Notes: generated from the sequence alone by a model not told the origin. A stretch of 64,000 bases of DNA from Desulfonema magnum (GCF_017377395.1 NZ_CP061800.1:6531633-6595632), one strand, 5' to 3'; counted from the first letter of the stretch, positions 34,829 through 43,547 are shown. Numbers and translations are program-made.

Positions 34829-36718
34829 TCACGCCCCCCTCAGAATTTCCCCAATATTTTGAAAACCCGAATACTGTTCACCATGAATTTTTTCCCGTAC
34901 AAAAACCGCCAGTTCTTCGGATGATACAGATTTTGTAAGATTGTTGACGTCAACGATTGTCACGTCTCCTTCTTTAACCGTATAGTTGAGCAATGCCAGG
35001 GCATACCATTCAGCAACGTGTTCTTTGTCTAAAAAAATAACACGGCCCCCGATCTTTTTGAACTCCTCAAGCATTTCATTTGTGGCTTTCCATTTTGGTG
35101 GTGCCGGAATCTCACATCGTGCATCCCGAATATAAAAAACCTTCCCATTGGAGGAGTTCTCCAAAAATTCAATGCCCCTTTTCAGCGTCGCCCTGACATA
35201 CGGATTATTCAACTCCGTATCTATGATAAAAATCACATCAGATGCCTGCTCCCCCTTCTTTACCTTACAACTGAAATCCAAATATTTATCTTCAGGACGG
35301 GTCAGAGATTCAATTTGAAAACTGTTCTCGGACGGTATATTACTCAGATAAAGCTCCAAGGCCCGGCCCAGTCTGCTGCGGTCCGGCTGATAGCGGTTAA
35401 AATCAGTTCTGATGATCTTGCACTGATTTTCAAATTCTTCCTTTAATTTCTCAAGCGGCAAAACAGGGGAAGCAAGCTCCTTATCCGGATAAAGGATTTG
35501 CTTCAGTCGCTGGTTTGCCAGCATGATCACCTGTCTTGGCGTGTGAAGGCGGGTCTTGAACATGCCTGTGAGCCTGTCCTGATCAAACGGGAAAAGATCA
35601 CCCGTGTCATCTTTTCCAAATACGAAGGCCAGGCGGCTTCTGATAATTTCAAGAGACTGGGTGTCATTGCATCCTTTCAGCTGAAATTCGTTTGTCTTCA
35701 GCCGGGTGATCACCTGCTGATTTAATTTTTTTGTGAAGGTCTCTTCCCATTGCTGTCCCCTGACAAAAACAAGGGGCAGCATGGCTTTTGCCTTATCCAC
35801 TAAAAATTCCACCATTTTTCCCAGAGAATGGATTTTCGCATCTGTATCGTAATTTTCCAAACGATCAAAACACACCACCAGCGGCTTTCCGTAATACGCG
35901 AGCAATGCGCCTAAACAGCTTAAAATATGGCGAGATTTCTGCTCCAGCAAATTCGGTGAATCTTCCATGCGGTTGGTCACCCGGAGCAATGCGGCATCTT
36001 CATCGTCAATGGCAATGCCTTTGAGCCAGTCCATGGCAGCCGATCTTTTTGACGGACTTTGATATTGAAACAAGACCTTAAAAAATTCTTTGGGAATATC
36101 AGGAAATTTTGCCCGCATAAACTCAATGGCTTTTCTTTCACTTCTTCTTTTTTCGATCACCGTCTTAAAAGATTTGCCCAAATCTCTGAGCATCCCCAGG
36201 CTGATTTTTTTTGCTTTAAAAAGCCCCACTGGATCGCTTCGCAACTCATCGAAAAATTTGTCCATTTTTTCAATATCAGAGGGATAAATTTTTTCGCCGA
36301 CCTCCTTAAAGCTTTTTGCCAAAATAATATCAAGCTGGGTGGTGGCTGAAGATTTGTTAATGGGATAACAAAGATTGACAATGACTTCGCGCAGAAGATA
36401 GCGATAGGTTTGCTGGGGATCCTCAATGGGCTGGATATAAGCAAAAGAAAAGGGAAATTCAGATTCTCTGTCATATCTGAGAATTCTGCTGATGAGGTGT
36501 GTCTTTCCGCTGCCCACTTCTCCGAACACCAGCCCCGCGCAGGGAAGGGCAGGATTTTTTATCTTTTGCTCAATGAGCTGGAAGATTTCCTTAAACGCAC
36601 GCTCATTAATGGATTTTACATCCAGATATTTATCTTCCCAGGGGTCTCCGACGCTTGAAGAAGTAAAAGGGTTTTCCTGATTTAATATATTGATTTTTCT
36701 GTCATTATCGTTCATCAT
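34829..36718 (-). CDS. P-loop ATPase of the winged-helix/ATPase cassette, copy A
   Basis: In this 629-residue protein residues 1-60 resemble a recruitment segment (GDPWEDKYLDVKSINERAF). Walker A is GEVGSGKT (66-73). Walker B is PLVVCFDRLENY (about 279-290), followed by a LVFVRGQQWEE sensor-like strand near 316. An AAA-type lid or helical region follows, then a C-terminal alpha/beta domain (about 480-629) with VIFIIDTEL, VFYIRDAR and VIFLDKEHVAEWYALALL. It is clearly paralogous to the protein at 40715. It overlaps the upstream winged-helix gene by 14 bp. I do not recognise a named family. The fold is AAA+/ORC-like by motif order, which is an inference. Confidence 0.8.
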   Translation of the reverse strand: MMNDNDRKINILNQENPFTSSSVGDPWEDKYLDVKSINERAFKEIFQLIEQKIKNPALPCAGLVFGEVGSGKTHLISRILRYDRESEFPFSFAYIQPIEDPQQTYRYLLREVIVNLCYPINKSSATTQLDIILAKSFKEVGEKIYPSDIEKMDKFFDELRSDPVGLFKAKKISLGMLRDLGKSFKTVIEKRRSERKAIEFMRAKFPDIPKEFFKVLFQYQSPSKRSAAMDWLKGIAIDDEDAALLRVTNRMEDSPNLLEQKSRHILSCLGALLAYYGKPLVVCFDRLENYDTDAKIHSLGKMVEFLVDKAKAMLPLVFVRGQQWEETFTKKLNQQVITRLKTNEFQLKGCNDTQSLEIIRSRLAFVFGKDDTGDLFPFDQDRLTGMFKTRLHTPRQVIMLANQRLKQILYPDKELASPVLPLEKLKEEFENQCKIIRTDFNRYQPDRSRLGRALELYLSNIPSENSFQIESLTRPEDKYLDFSCKVKKGEQASDVIFIIDTELNNPYVRATLKRGIEFLENSSNGKVFYIRDARCEIPAPPKWKATNEMLEEFKKIGGRVIFLDKEHVAEWYALALLNYTVKEGDVTIVDVNNLTKSVSSEELAVFVREKIHGEQYSGFQNIGEILRGA

Positions 36719-37478
36719 TTTCTCCCCACCAGGTCAAATTGATATAAAGTACGCCGTGTTCATCTGTAAAAGAATTTTTGATCTCTTTTTCAGTCATTAT
36801 TGAGGGGTCTCCGCCATGAAGTTCAATAGTATAATCTGCCATTAATTCTTTCAGGGTATTGTCAAAATGCTCTCTGTCCCAGTTCAGATATTCCCGGATG
36901 CGATGAATACGAACAAAGTTCTGTCCTTTGCCGACTTTGTTATATGCTGCCTTAAATGCGGCACGACCGCTGATATAACTGTCTCCGATATTCATCTGTC
37001 TTCCGATTTTGGCGGAAATTTTCAGGCATGGTATATGATTTTCATTAAAGGTGCAAAGGACAAAACCTTCTTCCAACAGCTTGTTGAGATTGGTAATAAA
37101 AATTTTTTTATTCATGGGCAGATTTTTAGCCAGATTTTTTGAAGATATCCCGGGATTTCGTCTGATTTTATCCAGAATCATATCTTTTAGGGACATTTTA
37201 AAGCCGATATAAGCGGACTTCGCCCCTTTATAGGCCAGTATGCTGTTTCCCAGATAAGGCTTCAGACGTTTCAGAACATCTGCTGTGCGTGCATTGTTTT
37301 TTATGAGGCCCAGTTGTCTCAGCAAAACAGCCGACAGGCTGTTTCTGATTTGTGTAATGGTAAGGTAGTCCTTGTTCTTTTTTTTTAATAACTCTGAAAT
37401 TTGTTTTTCAATATCAGGGGATTTGTGATTTGTGATTTGTGATTTGTGATTTGTGATTTGTGATCTGTCATTTGCCAT
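36705..37478 (-). CDS. Winged-helix partner of the ATPase, copy A
   Basis: The N-terminus of this 257-residue protein (residues 6-20, repeating SQITNHK) is encoded by a heptanucleotide tandem repeat. The rest parallels the protein at 42696: IEKQISELLKKKNKDYLTITQIR, GAKSAYIGFKMSLKDMILDKI, an LPMNKKIFITNLNKLLEEGFVL winged-helix motif, and a C-terminal winged-helix-like domain FVRIHRIREYLNWDREHFDNTLKEL followed by IELHGGDPSIMTEKEI. It overlaps the small gene upstream by 11 bp and the ATPase downstream by 14 bp. It is probably a DNA-binding partner or regulator of the ATPase. Confidence 0.75.
   Translation of the reverse strand: MANDRSQITNHKSQITNHKSPDIEKQISELLKKKNKDYLTITQIRNSLSAVLLRQLGLIKNNARTADVLKRLKPYLGNSILAYKGAKSAYIGFKMSLKDMILDKIRRNPGISSKNLAKNLPMNKKIFITNLNKLLEEGFVLCTFNENHIPCLKISAKIGRQMNIGDSYISGRAAFKAAYNKVGKGQNFVRIHRIREYLNWDREHFDNTLKELMADYTIELHGGDPSIMTEKEIKNSFTDEHGVLYINLTWWGENDER
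37421..37469 (-). repeat. In-frame heptanucleotide tandem repeat (ACAAATC)
   Basis: Six perfect GATTTGT units (ACAAATC on the coding strand) plus one variant (GATCTGT) occupy codons just after the start of the winged-helix gene. Since seven is not a multiple of three, gain or loss of one unit would shift the frame of the whole protein. Confidence 0.93.
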
Positions 37479-37779
37479 TTCTTTTTAACCTCTTTTTTAA
37501 CGATATTCTCCCTCTTGCTTTTGCAGGCAAAGGCACTAACCATATAATATTGACAAACTGCGTGTCATCCGCTTTGAGCAAATCCTCAATCTGTTCATCT
37601 GTCATGGCGGATGTGTCACCGCCCGCAAGTTCGATTTTCTGGTCATGTGCCAGATCCAAAACCGTTTGGTCAAATTCGTCCCGGGTCATTTTGGATAAGG
37701 CCCTTAATCGGTCAATTCTGTGGGTTTTTCTGCTTTCCAGCCTGACGGTGGCAATTTTGAGCGATTTTTCCTTGTCCAT
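37468..37779 (-). CDS. Small winged-helix-like protein related to the cassette partner
   Basis: Residues 5-82 of this 103-residue protein match the C-terminal domain of the two larger partner proteins: THRIDRLRALSKMTRDEFDQTVLDLAHDQKIELAGGDTSAMTDEQI against IHRIREYLNWDREHFDNTLKEL...IELHGGDPSIMTEKEI. It ends in a basic tail (KARGRISLKKRLKRNGK). It is the first gene of the four-gene unit small protein, winged-helix, ATPase, caspase. It may be a stand-alone copy of the DNA- or protein-binding module. Confidence 0.72.
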   Translation of the reverse strand: MDKEKSLKIATVRLESRKTHRIDRLRALSKMTRDEFDQTVLDLAHDQKIELAGGDTSAMTDEQIEDLLKADDTQFVNIIWLVPLPAKARGRISLKKRLKRNGK

Positions 37780-37976
37780 ATTTCGCCTTTCCTCTGCATG
37801 GTTATCTTAATCCCAACATTCTGTCAATATCCTGAAATACCTTGAAGTTAGTCTGAAAATTCTGTCCGGGGACTCCTTTTTTTACACGCCTCATCTGGCT
37901 GACAGATCGCAATTTTGCACTCCGGAAAAGATTTTTGATCTGCTGATTATAATTTATCTTTGTTTATGGTATATAC

Positions 37977-38148
37977 CAATACCGTTCGGCACGATTTTTG
38001 CATACATTTGTAACTAACTGAATTCATATATCCGGGAAACTGAAATCCCGAAATGTCCGCCGGGCGTTTTTCGGAAACAATTTCTCCAAAATGCGGAAAT
38101 GCCGGGCATTTCCGTCCGGCTATGCAAAAATCATGCCGAACGATATTG
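37977..38148 (+). mobile_element. 172-bp MITE-like element, copy 1
   Basis: The ends CAATACCGTTCGGCACGA and TCATGCCGAACGATATTG are inverted repeats continuing through TTTTTGCATA / TATGCAAAAA. The 9-bp target duplication GGTATATAC occupies 37968-37976 and 38149-38157. The interior is palindromic around CCGGGCG / CCGGGCA. It is nearly identical to the copy at 44265 (same length) and has no coding capacity. Confidence 0.94.
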
Positions 38149-38457
38149 GGTATATACCAATTCTTTCACTAAGTTTTGCATTTGTTCCCTCTGACTTGTG
38201 TTAAAAACATTATATTTTTGAATAACAGCATGTTATATATTTGTCCGTCATAAAGAGCGATATTTTGTATAACATGCAATTTCAGGAAGTTATGACCGAA
38301 TATGCTTTTGCCTTCCTGATGCGAAAAATTTTTGTGCATTTTCAAATGCTGTGAAACACGGATATCAGTCTGTTTTAATTTAATAAAAGCCTTAACATGA
38401 ATTACCAGGGAGCCAAAGTTCTTTCATGTTTCGTTGTGAGCGGACCGCTTATGACTG

Positions 38458-38835
38458 TTTATATGAAAAAGGTGTTAAGTGTTAGGTGTTAGGTGTTAGG
38501 AAAAATTACAAATTTTTCATGCCTCGTTGTGACCGGCAGGTCATGCCCGTTTATATGAAAGTGTTAAGTGTCAGGTGTTAGGTGTTAGGTGTTAAGTGTT
38601 AGGAAAAACTGCAAAACTTTCATACTTCGTTGTGACCGGCAGGTCATGCCCGTTTATATGAAAGTGTCAGGTGTTAGGTGTTAGGTGTTAAGTGTTAGGA
38701 AAAACTGCAAAACTTTCATACTTCGTTGTGACCGGCAGATCATGGCCGTTTATATGAAAGTGTCAGGTGTCAGGAAAAACTGTAAAATTTTCATTTTTCG
38801 TTGTGACCGGCAGGACATAGGAGTTTATATGAAAG
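38458..38835 (+). repeat. Tandem cluster of GTGTTAG-heptamer units
   Basis: Four units start with GTTTATATGAAA at 38458, 38549, 38652 and 38749, with a fifth start at 38823. Each has heptamers (GTGTTAA/GTGTTAG/GTGTCAG), then GGAAAAACTGCAAAACTTTC, then CGTTGTGACCGGCAGGTCAT. Heptamer counts are 4, 6, 5 and 2, so unit lengths (91, 103, 97 and 74 bp) vary mostly through heptamer number. Confidence 0.9.
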
Positions 38836-38954
38836 TCATTTATTGTGTGTCTTCGTGCCGTTGTGGCATTCGCTGTTTGTCCGTGTTCTCTCCAGTTGAA
38901 AAAAGTTGCACATGGCGTTTAATAAGTTCCGCAAAAGAGGGGCGGATTACTGTA

Positions 38955-39983
38955 TCAGGTATTTCTGATTTCATATTTGGATTCAGTTTCTTCCATCATC
39001 AGTTCCATCTGGCTTGGCGTATTTGAATATTTACGATAGGATTCAACAGTTTTTTTTGATAGTTTTACAGATTTCTCTTCTTTGTCAATTCCGATATATC
39101 TTCTTCCCTCACTTATTGCCGCTATTGCTGTTGTCCCGCTGCCAATAAAACAATCCAATACAATATCCCCGGGGTCTGTTAAAAGCCTTATGGCTCTTCT
39201 GGGTAATTCTGTTGGAAACTTTGAATCATGATCCGCGTTGCTTCGGACAGAAGGAATTTCCCAAATCCCTCTTGAACCCCAGTCAGTCCACTCCTGCCTG
39301 GTCAGTCTTGATCTGTCAATCTTTGTAACACCAGGTTTCCAAAAAATATATAAATATTCAAATTCGTCAACTGAACGATATGAAATCGTGTGCCATTTGG
39401 AATTTTCCCAGGCTGCGTCTTTTACCCATATACGTCTGTCATAAGCAAACAGACCCGCATTCAGGGCCATTTCTTCTATCATGCCGCCGACGATCAGAAC
39501 TCTTGTCTGAGACTGATATTTTCCTCCCCGTATGTTATTTCCGTTTAACCTTCTGTCAATTGTCTGTTCACTGCAACCAAAATGTTTTGCCAGTTTGTAT
39601 CTGTTCCAGTCAGGATGCTTTGTCTTTACTTCTAATATTTGTTCCTTTGTCAGTCTGATTTTTCTTCGGGAAATATTTTCCGCCATTATTTTAGGCATGG
39701 ATTCATCTTTGAAGCACAATATGTCAGCGATATTAATTGCTAAAAATCCCCCGGGTTTCAGTAAGGCATAATGAAGATTTATTGTTTCTCTGAGCAGAAT
39801 TTTCCAATCTTCAAAACTCAGGTCTTTTTCATAATTTTTGCCGACAAAATAAGGCGGTGACCAAATACTTAACGCAACTGATTCAGGTTCTATTCTTCTA
39901 AGCAAAATTTTTGCATCACCATGATAAATCTGATCAGGTGAAAGGTAATCTGTCAATTTTATGAGTCCCATTGTCCTGTACAC
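38955..39983 (-). CDS. DNA methyltransferase of an SfiI-like restriction-modification system
   Basis: This 342-residue protein has the beta-class motif order: SPPY (residues 42-45, motif IV, typical of N4-cytosine enzymes) near the N-terminus, and the AdoMet motif DCFIGSGTT (277-285) near the C-terminus. Between them, residues 110-148 (LTKEQILEVKTKHPDWNRYKLAKHFGCSEQTIDRRLNG) form a helix-turn-helix not part of the catalytic core. It overlaps the restriction gene by 25 bp, so the restriction gene is translated first and the two are coupled. By analogy with the SfiI system it would protect GGCC half-sites, but specificity is inferred. The motifs look intact. Confidence 0.9.
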   Translation of the reverse strand: MYRTMGLIKLTDYLSPDQIYHGDAKILLRRIEPESVALSIWSPPYFVGKNYEKDLSFEDWKILLRETINLHYALLKPGGFLAINIADILCFKDESMPKIMAENISRRKIRLTKEQILEVKTKHPDWNRYKLAKHFGCSEQTIDRRLNGNNIRGGKYQSQTRVLIVGGMIEEMALNAGLFAYDRRIWVKDAAWENSKWHTISYRSVDEFEYLYIFWKPGVTKIDRSRLTRQEWTDWGSRGIWEIPSVRSNADHDSKFPTELPRRAIRLLTDPGDIVLDCFIGSGTTAIAAISEGRRYIGIDKEEKSVKLSKKTVESYRKYSNTPSQMELMMEETESKYEIRNT

Positions 39984-40675
39984 TCCATAAAAGATTCATT
40001 ATAAAATATTCTTTGAACACGCCAAGATGCTTTTGATTTTAATTTGGCAAAGCTCAGTCTGACCCGAAAATCCTCGCCTAAAGTGGGTGCATTTCTTCCA
40101 GCCAGCCAAATATTATCATCATAAGTTGGATTGTATTTGTGTTGTAACAGCCCGTTAGGTATGCTTGCAATAGTGACTTCTTGCAGATGGTGGATATTAT
40201 CTGTATCCTGATATTTGAAATGTACCAGGGATGTTGTCGTCAAATAGTGATTTTCACCATATTTTGAGATTTCAGGCAGAAAACCTTTTTCATCAATTTC
40301 ACTGTCTGATCGCTTCTGACGCACTCGCATAGATGTCTGAGACATCTGTATTGTTGCTGATCTGTTCTCTTTTTCTGCCTTTGAATCTATGAACAAAGCC
40401 TGTCTGACAGTCTGTTCCGGCATGATAATGTATCTTGCCTTTTTATAATCAACTGTTCCGTATATCCGTTGCGGAACATTGTAACCTGCCAATCTGTCTA
40501 ATAATTCTCTGGTTATGTCTTCTGCAATATCTTTCACCCTGTCAGGCGATTTTAGAAAAACTTCATGGGCTTCCATCCCGAAATCTGTAATTGCCTGAAA
40601 AATCCAACGAAGGGTAAGCTTCTCCACTTCCTCTATTTCGTCAAGTATCAACTCTTTTGGATGTTTTTCGTTCAT
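39959..40675 (-). CDS. SfiI-like type II restriction endonuclease
   Basis: This 238-residue protein is recognisable as an SfiI homologue from the N-terminal LDEIEEVEKLTLRWIFQAI, the IAEDITRELLD segment, the GTVDYKKARY segment with Asp76, the active-site IDSKAEKENRSATIQMSQ with Asp97 and Lys99, and LLQHKYNPTYDD near 180. The spacing of Asp76, Asp97 and Lys99 equals that of SfiI Asp79, Asp100 and Lys102, as I recall it. SfiI is a tetramer cutting two GGCCNNNNNGGCC sites together. It is encoded directly after ATPase copy B (39 bp gap) and overlaps the methyltransferase gene. Confidence 0.88.
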   Translation of the reverse strand: MNEKHPKELILDEIEEVEKLTLRWIFQAITDFGMEAHEVFLKSPDRVKDIAEDITRELLDRLAGYNVPQRIYGTVDYKKARYIIMPEQTVRQALFIDSKAEKENRSATIQMSQTSMRVRQKRSDSEIDEKGFLPEISKYGENHYLTTTSLVHFKYQDTDNIHHLQEVTIASIPNGLLQHKYNPTYDDNIWLAGRNAPTLGEDFRVRLSFAKLKSKASWRVQRIFYNESFMECTGQWDS

Positions 40676-40714
40676 AGCTCTCTTTTTCTAATGCGTGAAT
40701 ATGCTCCCTCCCTT

Positions 40715-42712
40715 TCATGTCGTCCGTTGAAAGGATATTCCCAATGCCCTGTCAAAATCCTTAAAAACCTTGTAACCGCGGCCATGTATTTTTTCCCGGA
40801 CAAATAAGGCAAATTCTTCCTGTGATACAGGTTCTATATGATTATTCACATCAATAACTGTCACGCCTTGTTCTTTCACTGCCCTGCTGAGGCGTTCCAG
40901 CGCGCACCATGTGCCGGCCTGTTCCCGGTCTAAAAAAACGGTGTTGCCTCCAAGTGATTTAAAATGTATAAAATTTTCCTTCGGAATTTTCCATTCAGAA
41001 GGATGCTTATGACGTTCATCCCGAATATAGAAAGCTTTGCCAAACGCATTGTTTTCAAGAAAAACAATGCCTCTTTTGAGATGGGCTGCTACGGAACTAT
41101 GATTTTTTGTCATGTCTATGATAAAAACAGAGGGAACAATCAGGTTTTCCGAAAACCTGATCTCGCAGGAAATATCAACATATTTTGTCTGAAAATCAGA
41201 AGGGTTAGAGAAGCTGACCTCAAATTTGCTTTCAGGTGACTGAGTCAGATAAAGCTTCAGCGCTTCTCTTAATATTTCCCGCCTGAGTTCGTAAGTTTCA
41301 AAATTATCCGTGATCTCCTGAAATCTGGTCTCAAATTCTTCCCTCAGTTTTTCAAATGCGGAAGGGGATGTGGTATCCTTGCTATCTGTTTCAGGGGGGG
41401 ATGTCAGATGATGTTTTGCCAGTGTGATAACATCTCTGGGGCTGTATTTCCCGATTTCAAAAATTTGGGTCAGCGCGTCTTTGTGAGAGGTGTAAATATT
41501 TTCAGCCTCATTCTCTCCGTACACAACTATCAGGCGATGCCGCACAAGTTCAATGGCCTGGTCCGGGCTGCAATACTCAAGCTCAAATTTTTCCGGTTTT
41601 TCAAGACGGTCAGTGATGTGAAGGTCTAATTTTTTTCTGAATTTTTCCTCCCATAGCTGGCCTCTTACAAACGCAACGGGCACCATGGCAGCTGTCCCGT
41701 CCACCAGAAATTCGATCATTTTTCCAAAGGAACGGATTTGTGCATCTGTTTCGTAATTTTCCATGCAGTCAAAACAAACCACAAGGGGCTGTCCATAACG
41801 GGCCAGCAACACCCCGATAAATTTTAAAATACTTCTGGCCTCATTTTCCAGAAAATCTTCAGATGCGTTGTGACGGTCCGGGGTACCGAGCAATGACGTT
41901 TCATCCTCATCAATCACCTCCCCTTTAAGCCAGTCTTCCGCGGCTGCTCTTTTTTCTGAAATTCGATATTGAAACAGGACCTTCAGAAATGTTTTGGCAC
42001 AGCTTCCCCTTAATGATGCCATTGCTTTTTTTTCAATGTCCTGAATCTCAGGAGCAATATCCGGGCTGAAAAGATATGCCGGGTTTTTTCTGAGTTTGGC
42101 AAGAATATTCTGATAGTTTTCTTTATCAGCAACCCGTTCTTTTCTCACAATGACATCTTTAAAGATTTTGCCCAAATCTCTGATCACAGACAAACTGATT
42201 TTCTTTGTCTCCAAAATGGTATTTGCTTTTTTAATTAATATTTTCAAAGAATTATCATAAGTTTCACGCCTGGATGTCCGGCATTCTGTTTCAATGGTCT
42301 CTTTGAAAATCTCCGTCAGTATTCTGCCCATCTGAGTGATGTTTGAAGACTTGTCTGTCTGATGGCGGAGATTGATGATAATTTCACTCAGGAGATGGCG
42401 ATAGGTTCTTTGCGTATCAATAATGGGTTCAATATAAGCCAGGGAAAAAGGGGAATCTGTCCGAATACCATGTCTGAGTATTCTGCCAGTGAGGTGGGTT
42501 TTGCCGCCCCCGGCCTCACCAAGCACCAGACCGGCAAGGCCAAGAGCAGGGGTTTTTGTCTTTTGCTCAATCAGATGACAAATTTTTTCAAAAGGGTGTT
42601 TGTTTATGGATTCAACATCCGGGGATATGTTTTCCCAAGGATTTTCCGCGCTGGATGAAGGAAACGGATCCTTTTCATTTAAAATATCAGGAGATTCAAT
42701 GTTGTCCATCAT
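40715..42712 (-). CDS. P-loop ATPase of the winged-helix/ATPase cassette, copy B
   Basis: This 665-residue protein is paralogous to copy A throughout. It has NPWENISPDVESINKHPFEKI at the start, Walker A GEAGGGKT (65-72), Walker B PLVVCFDCMENYETDAQI, the FVRGQLWEEKFRKKL segment, LTKIFEIGKYSPRDVITLAKHHL-type lid helix (here LTQIFEIGKYSPRD), and the C-terminal domain with VFIIDMTK, AFYIRDERHKHPSEWKIP and TVFLDREQAGTWCALE. It is about 36 residues longer, mainly from an insertion near 140-200. It overlaps the winged-helix gene by 17 bp and precedes the SfiI-like gene. Function unproven. Confidence 0.8.
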   Translation of the reverse strand: MMDNIESPDILNEKDPFPSSSAENPWENISPDVESINKHPFEKICHLIEQKTKTPALGLAGLVLGEAGGGKTHLTGRILRHGIRTDSPFSLAYIEPIIDTQRTYRHLLSEIIINLRHQTDKSSNITQMGRILTEIFKETIETECRTSRRETYDNSLKILIKKANTILETKKISLSVIRDLGKIFKDVIVRKERVADKENYQNILAKLRKNPAYLFSPDIAPEIQDIEKKAMASLRGSCAKTFLKVLFQYRISEKRAAAEDWLKGEVIDEDETSLLGTPDRHNASEDFLENEARSILKFIGVLLARYGQPLVVCFDCMENYETDAQIRSFGKMIEFLVDGTAAMVPVAFVRGQLWEEKFRKKLDLHITDRLEKPEKFELEYCSPDQAIELVRHRLIVVYGENEAENIYTSHKDALTQIFEIGKYSPRDVITLAKHHLTSPPETDSKDTTSPSAFEKLREEFETRFQEITDNFETYELRREILREALKLYLTQSPESKFEVSFSNPSDFQTKYVDISCEIRFSENLIVPSVFIIDMTKNHSSVAAHLKRGIVFLENNAFGKAFYIRDERHKHPSEWKIPKENFIHFKSLGGNTVFLDREQAGTWCALERLSRAVKEQGVTVIDVNNHIEPVSQEEFALFVREKIHGRGYKVFKDFDRALGISFQRTT

Positions 42713-43442
42713 TCTTTCCTTTCCATGTCACTGTGACATAAAATATGCCATTTTCATCTATGAAAGAATCATTAATCTCCTGGTCTGTCATCAGCGAAGG
42801 ATCCCCTCCCTGAAGCTGAATAACATAATTGCGTCTCAGATATCTCAGCACCCTGTCAAAATGTTCTTTGGGCCAGTTCAGATGTTCCCGAATGCGATGG
42901 ATACGGACAAAGCTCCGGCCTTTGCCAACCATATCATAAGCTGTTTTGAATGCGGCACTCTCATCTGAAGGTTCTTTCCGAGGGGCCGCCTGAATTTGCT
43001 CCGGTCTTTTGATTTCAGATGAAATTGTCAGGAAAGGCTTGTAAGTTTCATTTAAGGCACATAAGACTCTGCCTTCCTCCAGAAGCTGATTCAGGTTGGA
43101 AATGTAGTCTTTTTTAAGCATGGGCAAATACTGAGCCAGCTTTCCTGCTGAAGACGAGCCGGATTTCTGACATATTTTATTGAAGATAATCTCCTTTAAC
43201 GGCATGTTAAAACCGATATAGCTGGTTTTTGCCCCTTTGTATTCCCGAATATCACCTTTTATATAGGGCCGCAGTTTTTTGAGAACATCTGCCGGGCCTG
43301 AATTTTTTGTAAGCTCCAGATATTTTAGCAAAGCAGTGGGAAGACCGGTTCTGATCTGTGTTATTGTAAGATAATCCTTTTCCGATTTTTTTAACACATC
43401 TGAAATTTTTTTTTGAATGTCAGGAATGATCTCCTTTTCCAT
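42696..43442 (-). CDS. Winged-helix partner of the ATPase, copy B
   Basis: This gives 248 residues from ATG 43442-43440 (GGGGG 9-13 nt upstream). A start 26 codons earlier (43520) is possible but its extra residues have no counterpart in copy A. It shares with copy A KISDVLKKSEKDYLTITQIR, GAKTSYIGFNMPLKEIIFNKI, LPMLKKDYISNLNQLLEEGRVL and the C-terminal FVRIHRIREHLNWPKEHFDRVL ... QLQGGDPSLMTDQEI. It lacks the heptamer-encoded N-terminus, so copy A gained that segment. It overlaps ATPase copy B. Confidence 0.76.
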   Translation of the reverse strand: MEKEIIPDIQKKISDVLKKSEKDYLTITQIRTGLPTALLKYLELTKNSGPADVLKKLRPYIKGDIREYKGAKTSYIGFNMPLKEIIFNKICQKSGSSSAGKLAQYLPMLKKDYISNLNQLLEEGRVLCALNETYKPFLTISSEIKRPEQIQAAPRKEPSDESAAFKTAYDMVGKGRSFVRIHRIREHLNWPKEHFDRVLRYLRRNYVIQLQGGDPSLMTDQEINDSFIDENGIFYVTVTWKGKNDGQH

Positions 43443-43547
43443 GAATAATTCCCCCATTGTAAAGCCAAACTCACCAGCGCAAAGGGCGGAGAGATAGCAA
43501 CGAACAGCACCCCCTTGCATCCGTGTGTATCGCCGAGTTATACCTTT

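Larger units (their letters stand above)
37780..38954. repeat. Gene-free repeat region between the two defence-like units
   Basis: It contains the 172-bp element (37977-38148) and the GTGTTAG-heptamer cluster (38458-38835), listed separately. Positions 37780-37967 should hold the promoter of the four-gene unit. Positions 38158-38457 are AT-rich without a recognisable gene. Confidence 0.6.

Noticed and set aside
33683..43520. Assignment of the block to BREX, DISARM, Zorya or another named defence system
   Set aside because: No PglZ, PglX, helicase, PLD or Zor-type motifs are visible, and the ATPases are much shorter than BrxC. Calling a known system would be guesswork.
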